In this document: positions 1 to 10,198 of the stretch, piece after piece
Layout: every line of letters starts with the position of its first letter
Numbering within the stretch: position 1 is the first letter of the stretch
Assembly (NCBI RefSeq): GCF_019175285.1
Contig: NC_056529.1
Span: 19,030,278 to 19,094,277, forward strand
DNA from: Sceloporus undulatus
Taxonomy: Eukaryota; Chordata; Lepidosauria; Squamata; Phrynosomatidae
DNA length: 64,000 bases
Direction: 5' to 3'
Translations under genes and position numbers: made by a program
Notes under the pieces: model-generated
What the model was told of the DNA's origin: nothing
Database searches by the model: none
What the model saw: only the letters and a program-made list of their open reading frames with translations

Positions 1-640
1 AGCACCTTTCATCCACAGAGAGCTTTTATATGCTTCTAAAAACAATCTTTCTGCTTACAAGAGGAGCAAAGCAAGACATCTCCAAAAATAAAACAGGACC
101 GATATTGTCCCCCAAAAGGAGCCATTTCCAATCTAATTTCTGCTGCGATCCAGGCAAAACACTGCTTCTTTGCCAGACCTCTGTTTGCTCGAACAAAAGG
201 CATTAGGAAGTCAAAGCGGAAAGTTTCAGAAGCCATGCCATGGAGAGCTTTTGAAAGTTGGGATTTGATTTAAAAGCTGCCAGGAAGGACACTGGGAGGG
301 CAGAGAGAGGCCAGCTCAAAAAGCCTGGAATCGGCCCCATTTTAAATGAAAACATCATTTTGTGATTTGACAGATCTTTTTTTGGGGGAGGGGAGGAAGA
401 AATGCCTTGAAATGTCTCTTTGGGGCAAAGCTTTGGAAGAGAAGGGTTAGCTAGTTTTTGGAGTGAATCTCCCAACCAGCATCTATATCCAGACCAGAGC
501 TTGGAAAAGTTAGTTTTTTTGGAGTACAGTTCACTGCTAAACACACTGGTTATGTGAAGGTGGGGAGAGGGAGTCTGTTTTGAGTGTCTTCTTCTATCCC
601 ATGGGTTTCCCAGTTCACTCTGATGCATTTCTTTCCACAG
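1..640 (+). other. CRISPLD2: CRISPLD2 intron (3' part)
   Basis: This is sequence upstream of the first visible coding exon. It ends in a pyrimidine-rich tract and the acceptor ttctttccacag. I see no exon, SINE head or LINE reading frame in it. It must be intron because the exon at 641 enters with a split codon. The exons for the CAP domain and the first LCCL domain lie further left, outside the window. Confidence 0.8.
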
Positions 641-713
641 TGCAGACATTGGATTGCTACACGACAGTAGAGGAACTCTGTCCATTCAAGAAGCCAGCCA
701 CTCATTGCCCAAG
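641..713 (+). CDS. CRISPLD2: CRISPLD2 coding exon: start of second LCCL domain
   Basis: This 73-bp exon has two split codons (2 nt + 23 codons + 2 nt). It encodes [20 protein letters not shown] and then HCPR. The pattern C-Y-T-T-V-x-E-L-C-P-F-x-K-P-A-x-H-C-P-R is the opening of an LCCL domain and matches the second LCCL domain of CRISPLD2 (cysteine-rich secretory protein LCCL domain-containing 2, also LGL1) better than CRISPLD1. The family is secreted: an N-terminal CAP domain followed by two LCCL domains, linked in mammals to lung and craniofacial development and to lipopolysaccharide binding. The acceptor is ttctttccacag and the donor is aag|gtatgg. The ATG at 580 is a shadow start inside the intron and is not used. 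The identification rests on memory of the family, not on a search. Confidence 0.93.
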
Positions 714-1576
714 GTATGGCATTGGGCTTTACTGGGTGGGTAAGAAATTGCTTGGAATTCCTCCTGGCAGGAGCTCAATTGAAATCATACAGGATGATGG
801 ATGGGATAGTTGAGCAACAAACACAACAACACTTTGTGAGCGAAGTGGTTCCCTAGTGGGAATGACCAACCACAGCTGCTCCTTTACTGGTAACCCTTGG
901 GATGCAAGAATGAAGACAGGGGATGTTTCAGTCCACAGTAGACAAGTATACAGTTGCTGACTGGCTAACAAATGATTGGCTAGCCCTATTACCATCAGCT
1001 GGGTCTGCTAGTGATCCAGCATCTGCAGTGTTTGTACAGGACTGGTTGAACCACCTCTGATTCCTATTGTTGCCGATATGTTTACTAGGAAGCAGTGGTA
1101 GTTAGTGATTTCCATGCCAGTGGGGTGGTGAATCCTTTCCAGGTTTTAGTCCGACCATAAGAGGAGCGATCTGAGGTGTTACACATATTTTTGGGACAGG
1201 GTTCAGCATCTTGCAGGGGTCCTTTGGAGTTCAAGTTAAAACCCACAGTGGCTTTGCCATCCCACTTAAAAGCAAAGCGCTTGGCCACCTTTGTCGGGAA
1301 GGATATATACACTTCAGTGGCCAATGAGTCCCGTCAGATCATCACCTGTTATTGACTCATGGTCTGATCTAAGAAAGATGTTCTTACCTTTATGGACCAT
1401 GAGTAACCAGGGTTTGCATGAGAAGCAGTGTAACAGATCCATTTCAGTATGTAGTGAGATCTTGTAACAGTTAGTCTCAAAGGAGCTGCAAGAACTCCCT
1501 ACGTATTGATTCTACAGACTAACACGGCTATATCTTTGAATTCTACATACATTTCATTGTGTTTCTTGCCTTTTAG
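714..1576 (+). other. CRISPLD2: CRISPLD2 intron between the first two LCCL exons
   Basis: This intron of about 863 bp starts gtatgg and ends ccttttag. Apart from the repeat piece at 1466-1542 I see nothing structured in it. Confidence 0.85.
1466..1542 (+). repeat. Interspersed repeat family 3, 3' part
   Basis: The segment carries the motif gttagtctcaaaggagctgc followed by acagactaacacggctat. This is the 3' portion of an interspersed family whose 5' portion is seen reversed at 3835-3930 and 50118-50212. The family is common in reptile genomes. Its class is not clear to me and there is no coding capacity here. Confidence 0.6.
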
Positions 1577-1652
1577 GTCATACTGTCCAGCTTATTGCAA
1601 GGATGAGCCATCCTACTGGGCGCCTGTATATGGGACCAATGTTTATGCAGAT
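1577..1652 (+). CDS. CRISPLD2: CRISPLD2 coding exon: middle of second LCCL domain
   Basis: This 76-bp exon supplies one base of the split Arg codon and then 25 codons: [19 protein letters not shown], then TNVYAD. The motif C-P-A[20 protein letters not shown] is diagnostic for LCCL domain 2 of CRISPLD2. Two cysteines of the domain fold are present. The acceptor is tgccttttag and the donor is gcagat|gtgagt. The reading frame continues cleanly into the exon at 7051, giving ...YAD-NSSICK. An apparent longer frame past 1652 is intron, which includes a poly-pyrimidine run at about 1666-1690. Confidence 0.93.
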
Positions 1653-2035
1653 GTGAGTAATTCTCCCCCCCCCTTTTTTTTTTTTTTTACTTGGCAAAGT
1701 GGGCTATCGGAAACAGCAGGGCTGATGTGGTATTATAGCTCCCTGCTTATTCCAAGACTGTGGCATGTTCCTTCTGCAGACTGTGAAACTGAAGAGTCAG
1801 CTTAAACCTGAGCAGTGGTCATGCTATTTGGCTGGGGGATTATATTCTAAACTAGAAATTAAGGGCTTTTCCAAATTGCTCATGGCACAAATAGTATCCA
1901 AAATGTAAGCCAGTGGCTCTCCTAAAGTACACAGCAAGGGGATGGGCATAGAAGCCCTGGAGCCATGTGTGGTCCTCCAAAACTGCCTTTGTGGCTCTAG
2001 ATCCCTCCCAATTCGTAAACAGTGATATCTTCAAT

Positions 2036-2224
2036 GTGAAGTCAAAGGCTTTCATGGCCGGCATCCATAGTTATTTGTGGTTTTTTTGGGCTATGTGACC
2101 CTGTACTAGAAGAGTTTGTTTCTGACATTTCGCCAGCATCCGTGGCTGGCATCTTCAGAGAAAGATGCTGGCGGAATGTCAGAAACAAACTCTTCTAGAA
2201 CATGGACCCACCAAAAACTATAGG
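2036..2224. mobile_element. Penelope-like terminal fragments, head-to-head pair
   Basis: A minus-strand copy (2036-2163) faces a shorter plus-strand copy (2164-2224). The family is recognised by conserved blocks: gatgccagccacagatgctg-type hairpin, cttctagaacatgg, and ccatgaaagcc. I assign it to Penelope-like elements because their terminal repeats are known to carry hammerhead motifs and because the same block recurs at 16497, 21880, 27845, 31943, 39727 and 40622. No reverse transcriptase is present, so the class is an inference. Confidence 0.55.
2119..2163 (-). ncRNA. Hammerhead-ribozyme-like motif
   Basis: Read on the minus strand, the segment gives helix I strand TTTCT, core CTGAAGA, one extra T, a 6-bp stem (GCCAGC/GCTGGC) with a 7-base loop, GAAA, a two-pair helix III without a loop (AT/GT), the cleavage-type C, and the returning helix I strand AGAAA, which pairs perfectly. 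This is the order of a hammerhead with a minimal helix III. Penelope-like elements are known to carry such ribozymes. Activity is unproven, and helix III would probably need a dimer. Confidence 0.45.
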
Positions 2225-3740
2225 GATATCCCCTTTTGGCCAGATTGCAAAATGCAGAACCATCTGCAATTTAGTTAAAAGATTGCCAAAACCAGCAGTG
2301 GACTTCCAGCCAATGCTGGTTTTGATTCTCTCCCCGTGTTTTGCATTGTTCCAGTCCATGTGGTCCCTGAAAGGTCTCTGGGGCAGAAAATTGACCCCGA
2401 GACATGACACAGTTGCCTACTTCTGGTATACCATTACAATGCATAAAGATCAAGTGAGCATATGCATGAGCAAACTGGCCCTTGGTTGTAGAATCTGGTG
2501 GATGAGTTTTGCAAAAGGGGATCACTCTTTGCTTTTGAATGAGATTTTTCACTTCCTCCCTATTTAGATTTGATATAAGCCAGTTTCACTTGTGTGGGTC
2601 ACTTCTTGGCTACAAGCAAGAGTATGTAGATGGGCAAAATAAGGGCATTTTTCCCCATTTAAGAATTCTACACCCCAATGAAATTTTCCTCCAGTCCCCA
2701 AATTTCTAGCCTTGCTGTATCTTGAAACTTTAGTTGAGCATTTAAGATATCCAGTTAGCATTTAAGAAACCCAGCTTAGGCCTGCAAAGAAAGAGGCAGG
2801 TGAATGTGAATATAGCAAATAGAAGAGTTCTAAGTGTAATGATTTCAACGTCTCACTTTCTGCAATGCTAGAAATTTGGGCATTGAAAGATGCAGAATTC
2901 TTATTTGGGGGTGCACCCCTTGACAAAGCTAATGCTTTTTTTGTTGAAGAACCCCCAAATGAGCCATTTGGGCCATGATTCACCATACAGACTAGACAAA
3001 ATAGGAGCTGGTTTTTGCATCGGCCATTCCTCAATCCCTGTAAAGAGGAGGGTTTTTTTAGTTAGTGCACCCAGTTTGCTGTGCTTTCATCCGTAGAGAT
3101 CGAGACCTACAAATTCTGGCCTGTGGGGCTTGTATGGAAAAAAAATTGCTCGCTTTTCTTCCCATAGAAATCGCCAGGGCTATTTTAATGCTTTCCACAC
3201 TGAGGTCTTGGGAAAGGTATGTTTGCAAGGAATGAGGTCACGGTAGTTTTGCAAACCCTCTCGAAAAAAACCCCAAGCGCCAAGGTGCTTGAAATCAATG
3301 GCAAAATAATGAGACCGCAAACATGTCGGAGCTGCTTCCCAGACCTTTGGAAAGCACTGAGCGCACTGAGAAAGCAAAACAGTTCGGAGCGGCAAAAGCT
3401 TATCATCAAAGCCAGATGGACCAGAATGCAACATAGAAGTTGTTTCCAGCATAGAAATATCATTCTGGAAGCCCCGCAGGGAATGAGGCGTGGTGGGCAA
3501 TGGTTTCTAAAATAGACAGGGAGAAGGAGATGGAAGAAAAGAAATCCCTATTAAAATATAGAAATGCACACACCCTATTTCCTTGTGTGCTAGAGATCTT
3601 ATCCGGCTCGGTTTTCCATTAAGTAAGGAAGTGTTTTAAAATCTAGTGGAAGGGTAAGAAGATTTTAGGAGCTCTGGTGGTGGGCAGTCATCCATCACCA
3701 AAAAGAATGAGGATACAGATTTGTGTATGTGCTAACTCTG

Positions 3741-3823
3741 GTTGCATCTGCATTGCAGAAATAATGCAGTTTGACACCGCTTTAACTGCCATGGTTCAAT
3801 GCTATGGGAGTCTAGGATTTGTA
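3741..3823. mobile_element. Hairpin MITE family A, single arm
   Basis: This is one arm of the most abundant MITE of the window, with the core gcagtttgacaccgctttaa and then actgccatgg. Full copies are palindromes of about 200-225 bp (for example 8187-8410 and 25603-25812). It lacks the second arm. Confidence 0.75.
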
Positions 3824-3834
3824 GACCCAGTAGG

Positions 3835-3930
3835 TAGAGAGTTCTTGTAGCACCTTTGAGACTAACTGAAAGAAAGAAATTGGCAGCATGAGCTTTCCTT
3901 GATGTCAGTCTACTTCCTCAGATACATCAA
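3835..3930 (-). repeat. Interspersed repeat family 3, 5' part
   Basis: Read on the minus strand it has CTGAGGAAGTAGACT, a decayed hairpin and GAAAGCTCATGCTGCC, and it ends in gttagtctcaaaggtgctac. The same family occurs at 50118-50212 and 1466-1542. Confidence 0.6.
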
Positions 3931-4041
3931 ATGCTGAATGGCGAGCCAGCACTTACGTAAAACACCTTTAATCCAATGGGTCTACTTCAGTTAGGACTAG
4001 CCTTTGGAACAGGGCCTGTGTATGTATGTGTGTGCGCATGC

Positions 4042-4042
<1 letters not shown>

Positions 4043-4072
<30 letters not shown>
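4043..4072. repeat. (GATA)n microsatellite
   Basis: About seven uninterrupted GATA units are visible. The run directly abuts the left arm of the long inverted repeat that follows. Confidence 0.95.
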
Positions 4073-4073
4073 G

Positions 4074-4784
4074 ATCCAAAAAAAACCATATTAGGTGTGT
4101 GGGTCCCCCATCAAGATAGAGGCATGTGCATCATATAATTTATGAATGCGGACACTGTGTTAATATTACAGAGAAATACATGACGCAGTGAGCTAAGCTC
4201 AATGCTTTCATTTGATATTTCAGAAGAAAACAGATTTTTTGCAGAAGACACCAAACATGACATTTTTTCTCTGTCGAAAAGAAATAACAAATGCCAAATT
4301 AACCTCCTCCTATGATATATGGGCCTAAAGACCCTAAAGGCACCAGATCCCATTTGATCTTGGAAGCCTTGCTGGTTACTTGGATGGGAGATCACCAATG
4401 AAAATCCAGTGTTGTAGGCTTTATTTCAAAGGAAGGGATTGGGAAAATCTCCTCTGAGTATCCCTTGCATAAGAAAACCCTCAGAAATTCATAGGGTTGC
4501 CATAAACCAGCAGGTGATTTGAAGATACGCATATGCAGTTAGTTGCTCCTAGTGTTGCCAGGATTTCAAAGCATCCCTAAGGCTGACAAAATGCATAACA
4601 TGCAGCATCGACAATTAGGAAATAGCTATTAAGAAATCTGCTTTCTTCTGAAATATCAAATGAAAGCATTTGTTCACCGTGTCATGTATTTCTTGGTAAT
4701 ATTAACACAGTGTGCAGATTCCTAAATTATATGATGCACATGCCTCTGTCTTGACCCACACACCAAATATGAGATTTTTTGGCA
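4074..4784. mobile_element. Long-terminal-inverted-repeat element split by a 5S SINE
   Basis: The left arm (about 4074-4241) and right arm (about 4632-4784) are inverted copies of one another over roughly 150-165 bp with a modest number of differences. Shared blocks include aggcatgtgcatcatataat, acactgtgttaatatta and catttgatatttcagaagaa. No transposase is present. The space between the arms is occupied mainly by a 5S-derived SINE. Confidence 0.75.
4321..4540 (+). mobile_element. 5S rRNA-derived SINE
   Basis: The head resembles 5S rRNA: gatcccatttgatcttggaa, then ttacttggatgggagatcac and gttgtaggcttt. These correspond to the internal control region and 3' end of 5S. The body ends in gggttgccataaaccagcag and tgatttgaag, resembling the BovB-type tail of the tRNA-headed SINEs in this window. 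It is not a working 5S gene because the 5' third is degraded and it sits in an intron. Confidence 0.7.
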
Positions 4785-4796
4785 TCTTGTTCTATG

Positions 4797-4819
4797 TTTG
4801 TGTGTGTGTGTGTGTGTGT
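4797..4819. repeat. (TG)n microsatellite
   Basis: A short run of TG dinucleotides just outside the right arm of the inverted repeat. Confidence 0.95.
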
Positions 4820-5228
4820 AAGTGTTTTCCAACCCTCAAATAGGGGACATTTCTCATAATAAATGACACCTACCAGCTCCAGAAGGGACAAGCTTTCTAA
4901 CCCTCAAAGAGGAGACATCTCTTATATAATAAGGGATCCCTAGTGATCTTATTTACTTTCTTTTGGGCAGCTGCACAAAGTCATCAGAATCTGCTTACAA
5001 AGAGAGGAAACCTCAGCTCTGGTGGTCCTAGTAATCTCTTCCTTGCCTCTGTGCCTTAACCAGCATCTTTCCAAATGCCAGCAATGAAGGACACAATCTA
5101 TTGGCCCTCGCAATGGAACAAATGCACAACCTTTGGCACTCAGTGTGCTACTGGCTTCCATCAACGTTTCAGAAAGGAGCCAGTGAGCTGTCTTGAGTTG
5201 GCTTTTATGTGGACAGAGCTGGACTGTG

Positions 5229-5402
5229 GCCTCATCTGCACGGCAGAAACAGTGCAGTTTGACACCACTTTAACTGCCATGGCTCCATCCTACAGAGTCC
5301 TGGGATTTACAGTTTGGTGATGGACCAGCATTATTTGGCAGAGAAGGCGCAGAGTGAGTCTAGCTTGTCTAGGAGTGAATCTACACTGTAGAAATAATAT
5401 AT
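5229..5402. mobile_element. Hairpin MITE family A, decayed copy
   Basis: The left arm reads gcagtttgacaccactttaa and then ctgccatggc. The right arm is largely lost, leaving only a terminal piece ctacactgtagaaataat near 5384-5402. Confidence 0.7.
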
Positions 5403-6439
5403 ATTAATAAGAGCAATAATAGTATGCTTCTGGGATCCAGGAAGGGATCCTCTTGGCCCAGCAAACACCTACAGGCTCCATGCACCACAACACAAAAAGG
5501 ATACAATTATACACACATACACACAAAGGGAATCCTGCCCTGGAGACCATCTTAATATGTCCTTGGATCCAGTCGAGGAAGGCCAAGCACTGTGACCCTG
5601 GTTGTTAAGAACATCTGCTGCTTGGCAGTCCTGTTGTATAATTGCCCTCCTTTTAAGTGGAGGGAGGAAATTCCTTCTGCTCCTTTTTTCCTGGGCTGAT
5701 CCTCTCGAAATGGCTCTGCAAATTGCTAACAAAGATAAGAGGCTTCTGCTGGAAGATGGGGGAAAAATGAGAGGCTGGGAACATAAAATGGACTGAGGTT
5801 GCGGCAGGGTTGTGGCGAGCCATGCATACCCTCCAACTGTCCCGATTCGGAGAGGATAATCCTGCGCAGTCCTCTGTCATCTCATTTTTTCAGCTGCGTT
5901 TCTCTCTCCTCCTCCCACTTTGTCCTTAGCTTTCTTCATTCCCTGAAAACTGAGTCCAAAGTACAATTATATTTTGCGCTTAGTTTACTTAGCAGGAGGG
6001 AGAGGGAAGACGTCTCACCCTTCCCAGCAGGCTTAGGCAAAAGCAAACTGCTGCAGCATCTGCTGATGGATTTCACCCGGCAGGAGTAGCGTAGCCTAGA
6101 AGAAACATTGGAAAGGCAGGCTTTCTTTTGGCTGGAAGGGGTGTTACAGCATGATTTGTCTTGAGTTCCTTGAGCGCAGGCTGTTTTTTTTTTTAATGAG
6201 CCAATTTCTAGAAGCTTTGCTGTTGCACACTACGGGAAATGCAGCGCATATCTTCGCTCGCAGTGTCGCTCCCTTGACCATATATAGAAACTCAAGAAAT
6301 CACACTGGCAATTGAAATTGTGCAAGCTGCCAACACAGAGGCAGTGATAAATGAAAAAGGAAATCAAGGAGAACCTGCCTTTTATGGCTCGGGTGGGAGA
6401 GAGAGGAGAGAACAGGGTCTACAATATGCACTTGTTTGT

Positions 6440-6441
<2 letters not shown>

Positions 6442-6477
<36 letters not shown>
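6442..6477. repeat. (GT)n microsatellite
   Basis: A run of about 18 GT units. It creates artificial poly-Val/Cys and poly-Thr/His reading frames on the two strands. Confidence 0.97.
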
Positions 6478-6480
<3 letters not shown>

Positions 6481-7050
6481 GTACTTGTAAGAGAGAAGGG
6501 GAAAAAACACCACCATTTTTCTTTGTTTCTCTGAAACTGTGTGTCCATAAAGCCACTAGGAACCCAAGCCTGGGTTTCACTGCAGCCTTGGTGTTCTGGA
6601 CAATTGTGTGTTTCCTGAATAGTCTGGGGACAGAGTCATCCATCAAGGGCTGTTGTGTAGCTGTAAACTCAGATTTGTCATTTCAGGAAAATTTAATAGG
6701 ATCTAGGATAAACTGGGATGAAAGAACCCACATAGTATTCTGGTTTTGTCTTTGAGATGATTTGTCATCCACTTTAGAAATGCTTTGCCAGATTGGTACA
6801 TTACAAAAAGTTCAGTCATTTCTCATACAAACAGACTTGGGCAATCATTTTGGACCAGGACTGGGGCCTGATGCTGGCTTTGAATGCTGGGCCTCAACCT
6901 TGGGCTGCATCCAACAATAACAGAGTCATAATATGGGCCTCTGAGCATGCAAAGACTTCCTTTTGTTCACTACATCTGGAAAGGGAAGATGGGATTGTTG
7001 TAGGAACCTCTAGCACCCTTGGTAATGGCAACTGTTCTTTGTTGTTTCAG

Positions 7051-7184
7051 AACTCCAGTATTTGCAAAACTGCTGTGCATGCAGGGGTCCTTACAGAGGC
7101 TGAAGGGGGTTATGTGGATGTGATGCCTGTGGACAAGAAGAAATACTACAGCGGTTCTTTGAAGAATGGGATTCGATCTGAAAG
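7051..7184 (+). CDS. CRISPLD2: CRISPLD2 coding exon: C-terminal half of second LCCL domain
   Basis: This 134-bp exon has 44 codons plus two bases. It encodes [14 protein letters not shown], then [20 protein letters not shown] and [10 protein letters not shown]. The run [12 protein letters not shown] is the hallmark of the LCCL fold and carries its conserved cysteine. [10 protein letters not shown] is typical of the CRISPLD family. Acceptor gttgtttcag and donor gaaag|gtagga give a phase that joins exactly to the exon at 8558 (split Ser codon). Compared with my memory of mammalian CRISPLD2, the differences are conservative. The exon looks intact and under selection. Confidence 0.95.
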
Positions 7185-8186
7185 GTAGGACGGTCATCTC
7201 TTCGTTTGCAGGAGACTCTTAAAAGATTCTTTGCCTCTTATTTTCTCTGTCACAACAGATATGGTTTCTGAGTTTTTGGAAGTTGTAGTCCAGCAGGTCT
7301 GGAGTGCACCATCTTGGGGATTTCCAATGTAGAGAAAGTAGGGTCATTGGGACACGTTCCATCTGTGGCTCCATCTGAGAAGATTGTTGGTGAGACGAAG
7401 GACTTGTAGATGCATAGATCATCTCATGGGGACATTTCCGTCAGCGTTAGTGGCAGTTTTCTGGAATCCAAGTGATGCCTTCCTCTTCATCATTAGATTC
7501 CATTCCTGTCACGGAGTTGCAAAACATTACCAGGTTTTTCTGCTTTGACATACCTACAATAGAATGAGATGTACCTTCGTAGGTGTGTACATTCTCTATA
7601 ATGCTCTGTTAGTTTTGAAGACTCCCTTGGATTTCTAACATACCAGGCATAATGTCTCACGCAGTAGTGTAGTTAAATCACCATTAGACCCTGGATGCAA
7701 TAGTCTTACAGGTGACACTCTTCTAGATGGGAATGCGAATCCCATCATCTGACTTCAGTAAGTGGCAAGTGAGCCCTCCTTCCCTTGGAGTCCGTTCTCA
7801 TGGTGCCACTAAGCATTGCCCAAGACCTCTGCCGAATAAAACGCTGGTCCCATGGGACCTTCTGGGGAAAGTATTGCCTGTACTGTATTGCTCTTTTCTT
7901 TTCAGTTCTATGTGAACCTTGCCTGCATCCTTTCTCAGGCGGAAAAAGCTGCTGGGAATATCCCAAGATAGCTGGGTTTTTTTTGTAGGAACAGAAAGTC
8001 CCAGGATTGCAGATATATATATTTATTTATTTTTGGTCCTTGGCTTTGCTGCAGAACAGAAATGGGAGGAAAAGGGATCTTTCAGGACAACTATTGAAGA
8101 GGGAGAAATCCCATGCATTGACAGGATAGGACCCCAGACTCTTTTCAATGCGTCCATTTCCAGATAGATGGTGAATTGCTCATAGA

Positions 8187-8410
8187 GGGTGCATCGACAC
8201 TGTAGAAACAATGAAGTTTGACACCACTTTAACTGCCATGACACCAGCCTACAGAATCCTGGGATTTGTAGTTTTGTGAGGCACCAGCACACTTTGGCAG
8301 TTTGTAAAACTGTTTGTAAAACTGCAGTTTGTAAAACTGCAAATCCCAGGATTCTACACAGCACTTCGAGTGGTGTCAACTTGCATTATTCCTACAGTGT
8401 AGATGCACCC
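8187..8410. mobile_element. Hairpin MITE family A, full palindromic copy
   Basis: Terminal inverted repeats GGGTGCATCGACACTGTAG and its partner ctacagtgtagatgcaccc are present at both ends, with both arms carrying the gacaccactttaactgcca block. Near the centre (about 8298-8340) a 12-base unit, gtttgtaaaact, is repeated three times, a local expansion not seen in the other copies. Confidence 0.85.
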
Positions 8411-8414
8411 ATTG

Positions 8415-8474
8415 AATTATAGAGTTGGAAGGAATCCTGTTGGCCAACAAGTCCAACCTCCTGCTCAATGCAGG
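8415..8474 (-). mobile_element. CR1 LINE 3'-end scrap
   Basis: The segment matches the reversed CR1 3' end: tatagagttggaaggaatcc, then ccaacaagtccaacctcctg and caatgcagga. It is only about 60 bp long. Confidence 0.65.
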
Positions 8475-8557
8475 ATCTCCAGCTAGAGCGTCTCCATGAT
8501 TTTAAGTCACCATTCTTTCCCATGACTTATATTTTTTTCCTTCTTCTTCCTTTCCAG

Positions 8558-8612
8558 CGTAAAGACGCCAAGAGAAGGGAAAGCCTTCCGAATCTTTGCT
8601 GTGAAGCAATAG
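8558..8612 (+). CDS. CRISPLD2: CRISPLD2 last coding exon with stop codon
   Basis: Acceptor ttcctttccag is followed by the base that completes a Ser codon and then VKTPREGKAFRIFAVKQ and TAG at 8610-8612. The G-K-A-F-R-I-F-A-V ending is that of CRISPLD2; CRISPLD1, as I recall it, ends differently (F-R-V-F-A-V). The final residues are KQ where mammals have RQ, as far as I remember. The four exons together encode about 112 residues, the complete second LCCL domain and C terminus. Confidence 0.94.
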
Positions 8613-9038
8613 GTCTCCAAGAAGAAATGAGCCCTTCTGTCAGGAGGAACATGCTGCACTGTACCTAAGCGACGGGACCAGATGACATTTGTCCTGGCAT
8701 GTAGTACGACAAAGCCCTATTAGTTAAACCTCTTGAAAGCAAGGGAGGAAAAAAAAAAGATGGCTGCAGGAATTGTGTTTGGACTACCCATGTGTCACTG
8801 GCATCATGTTTTATTAGGTTTTCTTTTGCTATCAAATGCTTGGGGTCATTCGGCGAAGGTTGTTGGTCCGCACTGTGTGTGCGTGAGAGGCATTTGACAC
8901 CTTGTCCTTGTCCTCCTCCTGGCAAACAGCTATGATTTCCCAAAGACAGGTCTCTCACATTTGTCCAAAGATAGCAGTGCATTGTTTCTGAAGGTAGAAG
9001 TGTGGATGTTGTTAGGTGGGATAGGTAGGTAGGGAAGC

Positions 9039-9044
9039 AATAAA
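9039..9044 (+). terminator. Proximal polyadenylation signal candidate
   Basis: AATAAA lies 427 bp after the CRISPLD2 stop. It could give a short 3' UTR form. No clear GU-rich element is needed to call it, so confidence is limited. Confidence 0.35.
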
Positions 9045-10198
9045 GTCAACTCCGAGGCAGCTCCTTTGGAAAAGTAAACCATCTCAGTGTTTCAGAAATG
9101 TCTTTTTTGTTTGTCTCTCTGTGTGAATCCAAGTTGCTCTGGGAAGTCCACAGCTGGACGGGTTTCGGCCATTGAGCATAATGCCGAAGCAATATGGGCA
9201 GACATTTTGTGGACCTCGGAAAGGGACTAACTAGGAAGTTGTTGAAAAGGAAACTATTTTATAAAAGGGCATCGTCTCTGGAAACAAGGGATTTACCTTG
9301 AACAGAAAATGTGGGATGGTTGTGTTTGCTGGCCAAACAACTGCAGAAAGTTAGGAAGGTGGGGATCTGGTTCACAAGAAATCGAGGAACTGGGATTCTG
9401 TTTGGGCACATTTTGCTCAGTAGTACATTAGAGAGCCTGATATAACTTACAATTTAATGCAATTTATTTTATTCAGCGGAGCTGATCGTAACCTAGCTAT
9501 GCAGTGATCTTTAAATGTTGGTCTTTATTTTATTGTACACGTAAAAGGTGTTTTGCTTGGCCTTTTTTGTTTGTACAGAATTAGGGCTTATCTGTCTGGC
9601 TATCTATGTTGGAGTTAACCACAGCATCCATGTTACAGAGAGCTCTTGAAGCGGCTTGGTTTTCCTGGATGTAGTCTATCTGAAATGCAGGTCCCAAGTG
9701 CCTCTGTAATGATCAATGTCCAATAGTCCTGTTCAATGGTTCTCAACCTTTTCTATTGCCTGCACCATAGGAAATATTTGATTATTGTTCCCACCCCATA
9801 TTACAAAAGTAATATCACATTCAAAGGCAGTCTGATTCCTCATTTTTGAACCACAAACGTTGGGTGAACAAATTCAACTTACAAAGACAAGCTTTTAACT
9901 CAAGAGCGTAACGTGCAAAATCTAAATTGAGCAATTGGACTCCAATAAAATTAAGAAAATAATAAATAAATAAATATATTCAGGAAAAACCTGAGTTATC
10001 ACTTGTAAGTCATCTATCAAGGATACAAGCCGCTCTTTGTTGCACCCCCTGAAATTGTATTTTGCACCCCAACTGTGAACTCCTGGTCAGGTTATTCCAG
10101 GGTTTTGACCAGATCTGGGTGAAACAAAACCCATTGAAGCTTTTTTTACAGCTCCAAAGATGCTTCTAGACATCAAGACATATATATATAAAACATAT

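Larger units (their letters stand above)
1653..7050 (+). other. CRISPLD2: CRISPLD2 intron, 5.4 kb, repeat-rich
   Basis: The intron starts gtgagt and ends gttgtttcag. It holds a head-to-head Penelope-like pair (2036-2224), MITE arms (3741, 5229), a family 3 repeat (3835), a long inverted repeat with a 5S-derived SINE (4074-4784) and dinucleotide runs. The stretches 2225-3740 and 5403-6440 contain short accidental frames but nothing I can name. Confidence 0.8.
7185..8557 (+). other. CRISPLD2: CRISPLD2 last intron
   Basis: The intron starts gtagga and ends ttcctttccag. It contains a full family A MITE (8187-8410) and a CR1 scrap (8415-8474). The remainder, 7185-8186, shows no recognisable element. 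Confidence 0.85.

Noticed and set aside
580-640. ATG at 580 as a CRISPLD2 start
   Set aside because: It lies in the intron immediately before the acceptor. The LCCL domain begins mid-protein in this family.
4321-4432. Functional 5S rRNA gene
   Set aside because: The 5' third does not match 5S, many positions differ, and the sequence continues into a SINE body inside an intron.
6351-6755. 134-codon frame with Val/Cys repeats
   Set aside because: It is produced by the GT microsatellite inside a CRISPLD2 intron.
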